A stretch of DNA of 64,000 nt from Cryptomeria japonica (taxonomy: Eukaryota > Streptophyta > Pinopsida > Cupressales > Cupressaceae): positions 664,728,481 through 664,792,480 of the forward strand of contig NC_081412.1 in assembly GCF_030272615.1 (NCBI RefSeq), in the 5' to 3' direction. Positions 11,290 through 23,340 of the stretch are shown piece by piece; position 1 is the first letter of the stretch, and each line of letters opens with the position of its first letter. Below the pieces are notes generated by a model that saw only the letters and a program-made list of their open reading frames with translations, was not told the origin of the DNA and did no database searches. The position numbers and the translations under genes were made by a program.

Positions 11290-11372
11290 GTAATGTTGTT
11301 TCTAATCTAATTAAATTCTATGGCTTTGGCCTTTTACTGATAAAAAAATAAAAAATAAAAAATATTATATAG
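11290..11372 (+). mobile_element. LINE 3' end with A-rich tail
   Basis: The segment TAATTAAATTCTATGGCTTT followed by GGCCTTTTACTGATAAAAAAATAAAAAATAAAAAAT closely matches the 3' end of the small LINE insertion at 25320-25421 (read on its own strand). This is the usual 3' terminus of plant LINEs. A target duplication partner upstream was not found. Sequence 10874-11290 is non-coding; 11373-11736 shows nothing recognisable apart from the LINE end of the next feature. Confidence 0.65.
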
Positions 11373-11736
11373 AACATTTGTAGTTTTTCTTTTGTATTGA
11401 TAGAATGTAAAAGAATTACATAAGAAATATAGTCATAGGAATGTCAAAGAAAGTTGTTACATAAAGAAGTGTTGTAATAAATAACAAACAGTAGTACATA
11501 GAATTGAAATAACCTACAACTAGTAATATCAAGGCTGCAAATACATGTTTCCAGCAAAGAGACTAGAAAAAAAAATGATGCATTGAGGTTATTCAAGATA
11601 ACTTTACACCTTTATCTCCATATATGAGACAAGATAACATGCCTGACTCCATCAACAATAGGATTAACATGAAGTCCCACACCAAGAAGGGCTTCTTTTC
11701 AAGACAATTTGTGTTACAAAAATAGCAAGCAAATCA

Positions 11737-12420
11737 TTAAAAAATTAGATTCCATTGTTTTTTAACAAAAAGGCACCCCCAAAAGATATGCTTTATGTTT
11801 TCTTGCCTATGGTAGAATGGGCAATTAGCTAGTTGGATTATCATACATTTCAACCAGTCCACAATGGGCAATGTGCAATGTAAAATCCTCCAAGCAATTA
11901 ATTGTGCATCTACATTGGATTTAGTTTTCCAAATCTGGGCAAATAAATTTGACCAAAATTTTTCATTAAACTTGCATTTCCACTTGGAGTTTAGACGGAG
12001 TTTTAAAGGCAAACTTGGAAGAAGCTGTAAATAAACTTTTTTTGAGGGAAAAAACATAAACGGATATGATGAAATCCATAACCAATCTTTGAAAAACCTA
12101 TAATGGATAGGAGTACAAAATTTCATATACAGTTTTGGAGGAACCAAAGATTGCACATAAATTAGAGAAACCTTGTATTTATCATTTAAATTGAATTGGT
12201 CTTTAACAAAATGCCACATGGTAGCCAACTCATGGTATGAAAATCCCTAAGATCTCCAACCTTATGAACACCTTTCTTGAATAGGGCATATGATTGACTA
12301 GGAAAACTTAATGCAAGGGGTTGATCTTGATAGAGAATGTGCTTATTCCACCAGATAGTTGAAAGTGGAGAAATTGAAGCCATGTTGAAGTGAATTACCT
12401 CTCCATTTTAAAAGAGAACA
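11737..12420 (-). pseudogene. LINE ORF2 C-terminal fragment with zinc-binding domain
   Basis: Two overlapping minus-strand frames join by a frameshift near 12200. The upstream part (12383-12186) includes ISPLSTIWWNKHIL and LFKKGVHKVGDLRDF, typical of the region after LINE reverse transcriptase. The downstream part (12228-11737) ends in a zf-RVT pattern: AWRILHCTLPIVDWL, then CPFYHRQENIKHIFWGCLF with a spaced Cys/His set (one Cys of the usual FC replaced by Tyr). The fragment is 5'-truncated; no RT palm motif is present. The direction is opposite to the RNase H fragment at 8.6-9.1 kb, so it is an independent insertion. Confidence 0.75.
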
Positions 12421-12814
12421 TGTATGTTACCAAGCCTTCCATATAGAACAGAAGGGAGGCGAAGCCTTAATGGAGAAAAGAACATTTGTAGTTGAAAATA
12501 CATTTGCCATTTGTGATCAATTCTTCATACAAAAGGAAATAGAACATAAATTGGGTAGTAAAATTAAGGCCACATCAATAATGGGAGATAGATAAAAGCA
12601 TATTAGATTCTTTGGTAAGCTATGAGATCTTTAGATTCCAAGTCTTCATCCTTTCCTTCTAAAGTTTGGAGTTGGGTTTGAAGGTAGTGTATATGTTGTT
12701 TAAGTGTTTCATTCAATTTTAATTGTAATTTAAAAAATATAGACGAATTAGTCATTTGGAGTAGTAAGTTAGTGTTAATCATTTGAATTTCAAATTTCAA
12801 GAACAATTCAGGGT

Positions 12815-13000
12815 GATAGTAAGCAATAGTATTTAATAAATTTCCAAAACATATTTTATAATAACATCACTATAATTATTGAAGTAACATTGGACATACA
12901 CAAGTTTGATAGTAAGCAATAGTATTTAATAAATTTCCAAAACATATTTTATAATAACATCACTATAATTATTGAAGTAACATTGGACATACACAAGTTT
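12815..13000. repeat. Perfect tandem duplication, 93 bp
   Basis: Positions 12815-12907 and 12908-13000 are identical by eye, each running from GATAGTAAGCAATAG to ACACAAGTTT. The lack of differences indicates a recent event (or an assembly artefact). No gene is affected. Confidence 0.95.
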
Positions 13001-13403
13001 AAAAGTGCCAATTATGAAGGAAAAGAAAGAGAAAAGAATACACAAGGCATTGCTAAAGTTTGCAAGACATGGGGAAAATATAAAAGATATACTAAATAGA
13101 CTCAAGTAAATTGTAAAAAGGGTAACTTGGTGATAGGTAGATGAATGATAGATAGGAACCAATAAACAAATTAGTGTGAAGGAGCTTCCAAATTTGAAAT
13201 TATGATTGCGAATAGAACTAACAACATTTGTTTAAAACTCTTTCTAACTTTTTATAGTTTACAAAAAAAAAAAATATATTTTAAAAATCGATTTGATCTT
13301 TACTACAATTTTATTAAACATCTTACTTCTATAATATTTATATTCAAAAAATTATCTTTTATATACCTTACTAATCATATTGAATAGAAGATCATCATAA
13401 CAA

Positions 13404-13439
<36 letters not shown>

Positions 13440-14484
13440 ACTTTTTTAATAAAAGGTCATAACATTTAAAAAAAAAAAAATTCTTCACATTTGTCTCCAT
13501 TCAAACCCTAGAAGATAGAATCATGTAGAAACTCATAACTCAACCAAAATACAAAAGCTTCGCTGACTTTCACTTGTGATAAAATAAAACAAAAAGTACG
13601 GTTGTAGATAAAGTGCAAATCCACATTGAAGATTTGCATTATTAAAGTTACTTGAAAGTACAAGAAAATAATAAGTGGTTTTTCCAATAAATAATTTTAA
13701 TCAACTTGAAACTTTGGAGACATTCCAACCACACGCCGTGCAATAATTTAATGGCATCTTGGAAAATGTGAGGGAGTGGCATCCATATCAACAATGAAAA
13801 GAGTTTTAACCAACTTTCCAACTAGGATGAGCAATTGGAATATTTACTTTCAAACTTATTTCAAGTGCCACTAATTATAAATGCTTTTAAACTACATCCC
13901 TAAAGATCTCTAGTGGGGTACGACTCAAAGATGCACGTATAATTTAGAGTGAATGAGAATTTTTTAATAAAAAATTAAATGTTTTTTTTTTTTTTTTTTT
14001 TTGTCACATAGATAATTCATCTTTATTTGATTATAGTTTTTATCTTATAAATAGTATAAAAGTAGTATGAAATTTAAATTGGGTTGTTTTAAAATTTTGG
14101 TAGATTGATTTTTGGCATCATTAATTTTATTTTAAGCATCTATGAGTCAAAACTTTCGCGAGGATTCGGCAATGTTTACATGTTGTATATATTTGAACTA
14201 ATATAAAATTGTAACAAATATATTTTCATCTTTGTCTTGTGTTGGATTTTGTGAAGACAATGTTTACAAATACCTTTGATGTCATTATAGAATTGCTAGG
14301 GTCATGTTCTTCTAGATTAACCTCCTAAACAAACCAACTTCATGATTTTAAACAAAATATTAAAATACAACATGCATAAACATGTAGGTGACTTATATGT
14401 ATGTGTGTTTTTTGTCATTTAGAAAATAAAAATGAGTTGTTATGTTTTCACCTTGTAATTATACTTATAAATTAATTTGTTTAT
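13001..14484. other. Non-coding AT-rich interval
   Basis: No recognisable gene. It includes a (TA)n run at about 13406-13436 and a poly-T run at about 13981-14003. Short open frames lack any domain. Nothing else was seen. Confidence 0.6.
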
Positions 14485-17320
14485 ATTTTTTTGATGAATA
14501 GCACTCATTTCTATTAATAAAGATAAAGTACACTATTCACAAAAAAAGTAGGGGGATACAAGACCACCCCTCAGGAGTTATATGGGCAGCACCCGGATAA
14601 GCAAAAAATACAATAACATGGGCTGACCCTAGAGAGAAGAAAACATAAAATGACTGCTTAAGCAGCTAGAGCAGTGACAAAAGGAGGTGGATCACTGTCA
14701 TCTTTAGGACCCCATACATCAACAGGGTTAGGGTTATCATCTAGAAGGAACCAACCTTCTTCGGTGCTCAACCTCCTCTATTTCCTTGTCTTGAGTAGTT
14801 TAAGAGGGTGAGATTGCCAAGGCTAAATGTGGAAAGCCTTTAAAGGAGCTAGGCCATCCACTGTTACCACCGGGAGCCAACCAACCACTGCCATCACCTG
14901 AAGCTCGCTACCCACTGGCACCACCATCGATAGGCTCTGCCCCCTACCCTCGATCCCCACTGGGAGGCAAAATCCCCATAAGGCGGAGAGTTGCCTGTTA
15001 AAAACACTACCACCACCAGATTGGTGATAAGAAGCTTGGGACCGTGAGATTTGGGAGCGATGAGAAGAGGAGCTACATCAACGTTGGCTACCATAGGGTG
15101 AAGACCAATCTCAAGAAGTTGAGGGTTTGGCAGAGGTACTAGTATAAAGATTTGGAGGCACTCTAGCAACTGTACAAGGGGAATTTTTCCAATGATCTAG
15201 AAGGGTCTGAAGGTTGGCCACCTCCAGTGTAACTTTATTAACTTGCACTTGAATCTGAAGCATAACATTATTACAATTGCAAGCTTTAACAAAAAGAAAA
15301 ACATGAATATCAATAGAGCTATGAGAAAAAAAAAAAAGCATTCCTATCTTTCCAAATACACTTGAATCTGAAGCATAACATTATTACAATTGCAAGCTTT
15401 AACAAAAATAAAAACATGAATATCAATAGAGCTATGAGAAAAAAAAAAAAGCATTCCTATCTTTCCAAATAGTGAAGAGGATTTCCACCTCGAAAGCATG
15501 CCAAATCTGAGCAACTTTGAAAGGGATACAAGGGGAATCCCCCAAAAAGGCCATATGCCAAGAAAAGGGCTCTAGCCTAAAAGGTAAAAAAAAGTCATGA
15601 ATCCAAATCTACATGTTTTGAGCTTGATGACAAAACCAAAAAAGGTGAATGAAAGTCTATAGTTGACCACAAAAAGAATAGTGTGGCTCTAGGATTCCCA
15701 TATGCCTTAGATGAGCACCGAGAGGCAAAGCCTTGGAAAACAACACACCAAGAAAAATGAGAAATCTTAGGTTTAAGGATAGCATACCAAATAATACTAT
15801 ATCTACAATTCCAGGTTGCCTAAGAAGACTACAAATGCCATTAGAGGTTTAGAGCTGGCACCATAGACAGGTGTGGAGAGAGCCAACAATACCCCATCTA
15901 GGGTTTGTAGCTGCAAAAGGCTATGTTGGAAAACCAATGCCAATCTTTTTGGACACCAAAGTTTTACCAAATAAATACCCAACTTGTGTAGCATATTCAG
16001 AGGTAGATCCAAGATGAAGACATCAAATGTCTGTCAATCCGACTAGCCAAGTTGGAAGGGAGTTCTCATATTCTCCCAATAATGAAGACTCATAGTAGCT
16101 CTATAAAAGAAGTCCTGGAGAGTACAAATGTTGCACTTGTGAAAGTGCAAAGCATGAACTCTAAGCACCTAGGACATGGGAAGCCCCTTAATTTGAGTGA
16201 GTGGAGACTACCAAATGCTGTGTTGGTTGAATGAGAGGTCCCATATCTGAAACTAGAACCATCCCACCAAATCCAAGGTTTGATGGCTTCCCAAGCCCAC
16301 CAAATGCTTTTGGCCACAAAACTACTTGCAATCCGCACAACATCCTTCATAGTGAGGGGTTTGAAATCCAATCCCCTTCTAAGAAGGTTTGTTAGTAGGG
16401 AAACCTAAATAAATGCAATGGCAAAGAAGAATATTACAATATTAATTACTAGTAATGGTCTGTATAACCCATTTTACACATTGAGAAAGAAGCCCGAGGC
16501 CACTAGACTCTCGAGGGAGGCAACAAAACTCCCAAGCCACTTTGTGAAATCCATGGTGGTCCACAGACGAGGCCCATAAGAAGCCTTTGAGAAGTATTTC
16601 AAGCTTTCTACAAGATGCTTTAGAAGGAGCCCAATAAGAAGAATACTAAAGATGAGTGGTAGCCAAAATCTTGGAGCAAATTTGAAACTTCACTGCAAGA
16701 GAAAACGACTTGGTGATCTAGTAGGAAAATTTCTTCTTAATTCTGGTGAGAACCACATTCTAGATGTCTATAGGAGATCCCTGGAAAGAAAAGAGGATTC
16801 CTAGGAATCAAAAAAATTCATCATGACCAATCCGCTTCCATCCATACTGGAGCATCCAGGAAAGAGGCAAAAGGAAATATTTCTTGTAGCACTGGGTTTT
16901 ATGTCATTTAATAGTAGACCCAAAGGCTAAACAAAAGGTTTCGAGGCATTACAAAGGCCCCGTGACATTTTTTCATCTCTGATAAGGGTGAGAAAATAAT
17001 TGTCCACAAAATGGCCATTGATAAGTTGAGAACAAGAATTAGGCAGTGAAATGCCCTCGACTCACCCTGTAGAAATAACATTGTCAAGAAAATACCCATA
17101 TTCCCTTGCATCCAAAGCATATAAAGAAGGAGCCGAAAGGCAACCCTGTTGAATAGATCTGAAAATCCCAAAAGTTGAGGATTGATGACCATTAATTGTG
17201 ATGCAAGCAAAAGCATCCCCAAAAAGCATTTTCATAGATTGGATAAACTAGGGGCCAAAACCTAGAGCTTCCAACATGGCAAGAATGAAAGACCATTCAA
17301 TCCTATCATAGATGTATACA
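14485..17320 (-). pseudogene. 5'-truncated LINE: RT to 3' tail
   Basis: Read on the minus strand, the copy starts inside the reverse transcriptase palm: YDRIEWSFILAMLEALGFG near 17300, then ITINGHQSSTFGIFRSIQQGC and a decayed HFVDNYF where the YADD box belongs (about 16985). Frames change several times and stops are frequent through 15800. Near 15460 a LINE-like ILFTIWKDRNAF segment follows. The copy ends around 14485 with GCTATTCATC and an A-rich run (AAAAAAATATAAA), a LINE 3' terminus. The rest, 15100-14500, is a Gly/Ser/Pro-rich non-conserved tail. No target duplication was identified. Reverse transcription activity is certainly lost. Confidence 0.75.
15246..15471. repeat. 113-bp tandem duplication inside the LINE
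   Basis: Units 15246-15358 and 15359-15471 start with CACTTGAATCTGAAGCATAA and end in TTTCCAAATA, each containing a 12-base A run. They differ at about one position. The duplication repeats the end of the IWKDRNAF coding segment and postdates the LINE insertion. Confidence 0.93.
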
Positions 17321-17576
17321 CATAAATCTGTCTTGAATAATTATTTGGATGCAAAGGTTATTTAAATATTCCTCTATTATATAGTTGAATTCCCCAATTT
17401 AATTATATAATTTACTTTTCCAAAATTCCTCTAAAATCCTATTCACCCTCACCCACTTGCATCTTCCTACAAATCGACATCTTCATCCCCTTTTCCACCT
17501 CATCAAACACATCAACATGTGACAAGTGAAAATAGCTATTTCACAAAATTTAATTGGTAAAAAATACTCACATCAA

Positions 17577-17684
17577 AGGTACTTGAATCTTACATTTGTG
17601 TACTTGAACCTTGCTTTCTCCATGCATCATAGGTACTTGAACCTTACATTTGGGTACTTGAACCTTGCTTGCTCCATGCTTATT
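17577..17684 (+). repeat. 54-bp tandem repeat in the LTR fragment
   Basis: Two units start at 17577 and 17631 with AGGTACTTGAA(T/C)CTTACATT. Each unit itself contains a second GTACTTGAACCTT, so the motif appears four times. Such short repeats upstream of a TATA box are common LTR enhancer features, but no function is demonstrated. Confidence 0.8.
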
Positions 17685-17858
17685 TACTCAAGATTGCTTC
17701 TTGAGCCCACACTTGGCAATAAATATGACTAATCCATCTCAACCTCCATGTACTTAAGTCTTTCATCATAAATGATCTTTGCATACTCACCATCCAATTT
17801 GCCAAATTGAATCTAAACCCTTGATTCCATGCCACCTCACTCTTGGCCTTGGGAAGCC

Positions 17859-17866
17859 TATAAATA
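17859..17866 (+). promoter_or_regulatory. TATA box of the LTR fragment
   Basis: TATAAATA within GCCTATAAATAGAGCC, a canonical plant TATA context, about 430 bases before the primer-binding-like site. Confidence 0.5.
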
Positions 17867-18370
17867 GAGCCATTTCCAACATGTAAATCATCTCTTGTTT
17901 TTGCATCAAACTAATGCTCAATTTCATCTAGCTTATGCATCCATTTAGTATCATTTAGCTTATTTAGCATGCTTTTAGCTTAAGATCTTGTTTATATCAT
18001 GTTTATATCTCCATCTTAAGTCCATGTTAGCTTGTACATCTTGCATGTAGCTCCATGTTAGCTTAATTGCACATCATCATAGGAATCTCATTCTCTAAGT
18101 TGTCATTTAGTTGAATCTTGTGGATAATCCGAGAGCACTAATATTGCAGATTCACTAAGTCCTTGGAGATAAAGGACAATGGGATGCTCTTGAGGGATAT
18201 TTGTATATTTATGTTTATATGCTTTTGTTTGGATCTCTTGAATTAATGTCGCATTGGTACACTTAGGTGCTAACCCTCTTTTGTGTGTACATTTTTGGTG
18301 CCCACTGCACGGCTCCTTGCCCGAAATTGACTTATAAAATCTGATTTAAGTTCATTTTTTCAATATAATA

Positions 18371-19839
18371 TGACAACCAACAAATGTTTTATTTACTTTT
18401 AATATGTCAATTTTCTTCTTGTGTTGCATTCATGATTGCATGCAAATTCTACAATCATTTGCATACAATTATGAATGCATTTTATGTTCACACAATTAAA
18501 ACAATAGCAACAATAATAAATTTTCAGATTTCAATATTTCCAGCAATAAAAGTAAAATTCAGATTCGTAGATGAAATTAAAACATAGAGCTCATACCTTA
18601 TCAATAAAATCTTAATGATAAAATAAATTGATTCCTCAAATTAAATTTGAAGGACAACTCCTTGAAAATATTCTTCAATAGATTCTCTGAAAATTAATCT
18701 TCCTTCCTTACCTCACAATTCTTTATCTCCCTGTAATATTTTATTTTCCAAAGAAGCCGTTCCTATTTTTATTCCCCATCTAATTCTCTTTTCTTCAACT
18801 CCCGTTGATAGAACTTTTCCGAAACAAAAAATAACTCAATAAAACAAACCCACCTCATCTTTTACCCAGGTAGGCTTTTTACTTATCTTTTTAAAAGGAT
18901 AAACTTTTATCCTTACCCTCCCCCTACGTAGGTTCTATCTTATCTTCTTACCTAAGAAGAATCTTACTTTTATTTTTTTATTTTTTAATTTAAAATTATC
19001 TTAAAACAATAAAGTATAACATTTAATCTAATTCATTTAGTTAATATAATAAAAAAATATTATTATTATTTTAATTTATTTAATGTAATCTATATCATTA
19101 TTTTATTTATTTAATAGAATTAAAATCTGATTAATATTTTAGTTTTTTTTAAAAATAAAAATATTTATAAAATGTTTAAAATAATTAAAGATTTAATTTG
19201 TAAATAATAATTATGTCATTGTAATAAATTAAAATATGTAATTTTCATAATAGTAAGGAAATAATATATTTGTATGTATGAGAATAAATATACACATTTT
19301 ATATATTTAAATTGCATATTTAATTTATCATTTCTAATTAGATAAATAATATGGTTTTGTCAATTAATACAATTATTTATCAATCATTAATACGCTAATG
19401 TCACATTTAAAATTAAAACAATATATTAAACTATCACATCCATTAATTTTAACTTTATAGATCATGTAACAACATCAAACTAAATGCAACTATATGAACG
19501 ACTACGTGGTGTGTGCATCGACTCCCTCATACCACTTACAACCAAAAAGCTAGACACGTCTACCTCAACTAAGTTCTCGCCTTCGACATTACCTGCACAC
19601 ACTTGCACTCAATTTGTCATTAGTAACTTAATCCATAAGTCATAACAAAACAAAATTAAACATATATTATATCATTATTACATCTATGACTAATAATTAA
19701 ATTCATAATGTAAATATGGATAGTTAAATCACATCAAATAATTATTCACATTTAACACTAAATATTCTATTTCTAATATCAAGGAATTACTCACATTACT
19801 AAGTATTATATTTGACAAGGTAATAGTCGAGATATGACA
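18371..19839 (-). repeat. Gypsy 3' LTR
   Basis: On the minus strand it starts TGTCATATCTCGAC (19839) and ends near GTTGGTTGTCA (18371). Homology to the other LTR is clear from about 18420 to 19839; the last 50-100 bases at the low-coordinate end are poorly conserved, so that edge is approximate. Confidence 0.75.
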
Positions 19840-20329
19840 TCCTTCTCCAGTAGGAAGAGACATCATCCCGATGTCTTATTTAATCAAACACCAACACATA
19901 AGTATCATATTGATGCAACTAAAGCATCACACCCCATAAGTATCACTCATAACATAACATCACTATACAAAAAAAATAAATGTCTCAGTATGTAAACAAA
20001 AAGTATTGCATCACATCAAACAAATGAACCAACTAAATAGTCAAATGTGGGAAAGAGCTATCTATCTCATCTGCACTGTCCCATGTGACACTATCCACAG
20101 AATACTGATCCCATTGGACCTTATATTAAGTAAGATATTTGTTACGCACCTTAATGTTGCGTTTATCAAGAATGCGGATGGGCTCCACAAGCACCACCCC
20201 TGGATCCTGAACCTATACTGCATGCCAATCAAGTACATGAGCTATATTTGGATGATAAGGTTTAAGAAAAGAAACATGGAAAACATCATGGAGTCGATCA
20301 AGAGTAGGGGGCAGAGCTAGTTTGTATGC

Positions 20330-21400
20330 AACTAGGTTAATCACTTCCAATACATCAAATGGACCCACATATCTTGGTGCCAACTTGGAAGATTTTCCAA
20401 AAGAAATGAAACTTTTGTGAGATCTAACCCTTAAGAAAAGTTTATTCCCACTGAAAACTGTCTAAAACATTTGTGTTTATCTGCATAGCTCTATTGTCTA
20501 TCCATTGCCTCCTTTAATCTCTCCTTGATTAGTCTCATCTGATCATCCATTTCTCTAAGCATGTTCGGTCCAATCAAAATCCTATCCTCTATCCTATCCC
20601 AATTGATGGGTGTGTGACACTTCCGCTCATAAAGAACCTCAAATCGTTCCATTCCCAATAATGTATGGTAAGAATTATTGTAGGAAATTTCCACCAATGG
20701 TAGATATTATTCCCATTTATATTGCTGGTCCATACAATACATTCTAAGGAGATCTTCAACCACTTGATTCACCCTTTCAGTCTATCCATCAGTCTGAGGA
20801 TGATAAGATGAACAAAAATTCAACTTTTTCCCCAATGCTATATTCAATATTGTCCAAAATATTAAGGTGAAATGTGTATCTCTATCAGATATGATGGTTT
20901 CAGGTACTCCATGTAAGTGAAAAATTTCTTGGGCAAACTTCTTGGCTAGGATCCATGATCCATCCTTGAGATTTCTTGGAATAAAATGTGTATCTACTTT
21001 TGTCAACTTATCCACAACTACTAAGATGCAATCATGTTTATTCTTTAACATTGGAAATCCTTGTATGAATTCCATGCTGATTACTTTCCATTTGTACTCA
21101 AGTATATTGTGTGGAAATAAGTCCTACTAGATGCATATGCTCAGCCTTAACTCATTGACACTCCAAGCATCAAGCCACAAACACTATGACATTCTTCTTG
21201 AGCTTTGGCCAAAAGTATAGGGACTTCAATTCTGCAACCATCTTGGTCACTCCAGGGTGACCTGAATATGGTGTATTGTGGACCTCTTCAACAATCAACT
21301 TTCTTAGATCTCCAGAGTCAAGAATACACATCCTCCCTTGGCATTTCATTAAACCATCAAAATCCAACACTTATTCTTCAAAACAAGGGTCTAAAGGGTC
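20330..21400 (-). pseudogene. Gypsy integrase, decayed
   Basis: Minus-strand pieces include the zinc-binding arm VHNTPYSGHPGVTKMVAEL (21300-21240), and the core with VVVDKLTKVDTHFIP (first acidic residue), IISDRDTHF (second Asp) and SSYHPQTDG before the third acidic residue (21075-20782). A C-terminal segment VEISYNNSYHTLLGMERFEVLYERK follows (20697-20620). Stops and frame changes separate the pieces. The enzyme would insert the element cDNA; here it is dead. The end of pol near 20330 is inferred from loss of similarity. Confidence 0.85.
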
Positions 21401-21639
21401 CTTCTCTAAAGTTTGCTTCACTCTATCATAATGCTCATCCCCTGGTAGTTGTTGAATAACTTGTTGTCTCAAGCTAGATCTAGTGGTGGCTATGACTGCT
21501 AGATGTCTTCTCTTGCTAAGTGTGTCGAGTACTCTTCTTTGTTTCCCTTTTATATATTCAATTGAACCAAGTCATACTCACTAAGAAATTCTAGCCATCT
21601 ACTTTGTCTTGCATTAAGATTGGGCTGATTGAAGATGTA

Positions 21640-22075
21640 CTTAAATCCAAGATGGTCTATTTTTAGCTCAAAATATTTACCTAATAAGTAATGCCTTTAC
21701 ATTTGCATGCATGAACAATAACACCTAGTTCCAAATCATGAAGTGCATAATTGAGTTCATATAGCTTCCATTTCCTAGATTCATAAGCCACAACTTGCCC
21801 ATTTTGTATTAATACTCCACCTATTCTGTCTCTTGAAGCATCGGTTATTATAGTGAACTATCCATGAGGATCTGGTATAATTAGGATGGGAGAAGTAGTG
21901 AGATTTTCCTTCAAAAATTGGAAGGCTATCTGACACTCTTTAGTCCACTCAAACCTTTTTCCTTTCTTCTGAAGTGATGTGATTGGTGCTGCAATTTTAG
22001 AGAATCCTTCTACTAACTTTAGTAATACCCAACAAGACCCATAAAGCTTCAAACTTCAGATACATTTTGAGGCGT
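21640..22075 (-). pseudogene. Gypsy RT thumb and RNase H, decayed
   Basis: The frame 22052-21858 carries GFSKIAAPITSLQKKGKRF and CQIAFQFLKENLTTSPIL, the typical RT-RNase H connection. It is followed past a TAG by FTIITDASRDRIGGVLIQ, the first RNase H catalytic Asp, then VVAYESRKWKLYELNYALHD, which corresponds to the usual SRKL..AE.NY segment (the catalytic Glu position reads Leu). Further downstream the frame breaks. It removes template RNA in intact relatives. Confidence 0.85.
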
Positions 22076-22199
22076 AGGCCAATCCACAACTTCCTTGATT
22101 TTCTTAGGGTCCACTACAATTCCCTTTCCTAATATTACATGACCCAAATATTGTACCTTGTCTTGATAGAAAGTTCATTTGGATAGCTTACAGAACAAT

Positions 22200-22862
22200 T
22201 TTTTGCTCTCTTAAGCATTGCAACACTATCCTTAGGTGTCTATCATGCTCTTCCATGGATTATGAGTAGATCAAGATGTCATCAAGAAAGATTAAGACAA
22301 AATCATCTAAACAATCTTGAAAGACATTGTTCATGAGATTCATGAATGATGAAGGTGTGTTGGTTAACCCAAATTGTAACACTCTAAATTCATAGTGTCC
22401 ACATCGAGTTCTAAAGGCTATTTTAGGAATATCCTCCTCCTTGATTCTTAATTGATGGTACCCTGATCTGAGATCTATCTTGGAGAAGATAGTATCCCCT
22501 TTCATTTGATCAAAAAGTTCATCGGTCCTCGGAAGAGGGTATCTATTTTTTATAGTAACCTTGTTAAGCATTCAATAATCAATACATAGATGCATGGTAC
22601 CATCCTTTTTCTTTACAAAAATAACAGGAGCACCCCATGGCGACACACTAGGCCTTATGAATCCTTTATTCAAGAGTTCTTGTAGTTGTACCTTTAGTTC
22701 ATTTAATTTTGTGGTGGTCATCTGGTATAGAGCCTTAGACTGTGGTTTAGTTCTAGGTAAAAGATCAATGGAGAAATCAAATTCTCTCTTTGGCGATAGT
22801 TCTGTGAGATATTCTAGAAATACATCTTGGAATTCCTTAAAGAACAAGATGGTCTTCTAGTA
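22200..22862 (-). pseudogene. Gypsy reverse transcriptase
   Basis: One frame from 22847 to 22260 is broken by a single stop (22569-22571), where relatives have Arg in CIDYR-LNK. Visible RT motifs: [52 protein letters not shown] (catalytic Asp), [15 protein letters not shown] and the FLDDILIYS box with both Asp. This is the best preserved domain of the element. A stop and frame loss follow at the end of the palm. Confidence 0.92.
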
Positions 22863-23340
22863 CTGGTTTTGAAGCATCGAGGTCACTAACTCACACAACA
22901 TAGAGCATCCCTTCCTTTGATCCTTTTTAAGATGCATGGTTATGATCTGTCCAAGTTCAAGTGGTTTTTGAATACCATGGATCTCAGCGAGATTCCCATA
23001 ATCATCTAGACAATGAACCACCTTATCTTCACAATTGACTACATATTTATGCTTAGTTAACCAATTGATTCCTAGGCCGATAGCGTAGGATCTCAAGGGT
23101 GCAACATAGAGATTCACTTGGGTTTGAAAGCTTGGAAGTTTTAACTCACTACAAAACAAAAATAAATCTACCCTCCTCTCTGCTCGATTTCCATATTGAA
23201 CTAATTAAGACTTTAACATATATCCTAGTCTAACTGGCAAACTTGATACTATTTTAGGATCTATGAAACATTTTGTAGCTCCAATATCTATTAATATGGA
23301 AACAGTATGGCCATAGAGCTTACCCGAAAGCTAGATTGGT
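22857..23340 (-). pseudogene. Gypsy aspartic protease region
   Basis: The minus-strand stretch starting near 23330 reads HTVSILIDIGATKCFIDP, the retropepsin-like site with the usual DSG changed to DIG. The frame 23159-22857 continues with LPSFQTQVNLYVAPL, YAIGLGINWLTKHKYVVN (a conserved gypsy D-L-G-x-x-W-L region, Asp missing) and VVHCLD. It links gag to RT. Confidence 0.75.

Larger units (their letters stand above)
17340..18312 (+). mobile_element. Plus-strand LTR fragment with primer-binding-like end
   Basis: This non-coding stretch has the layout of an LTR: a TATA box (17859-17866), a pyrimidine-rich leader, and near the right end TGTGTGTACATTTTTGGTGCCCACTG (about 18283-18308). The last part resembles the TTGGCGCCCACCGTGGGGC junction found after some plant gypsy LTRs, with substitutions. 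The left boundary is not defined. The matching second LTR and internal domains are not in the window; the gypsy element at 18371 begins only 60 bases further and may have interrupted it. Alternative: an ordinary non-coding region with a chance match. Confidence 0.4.
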
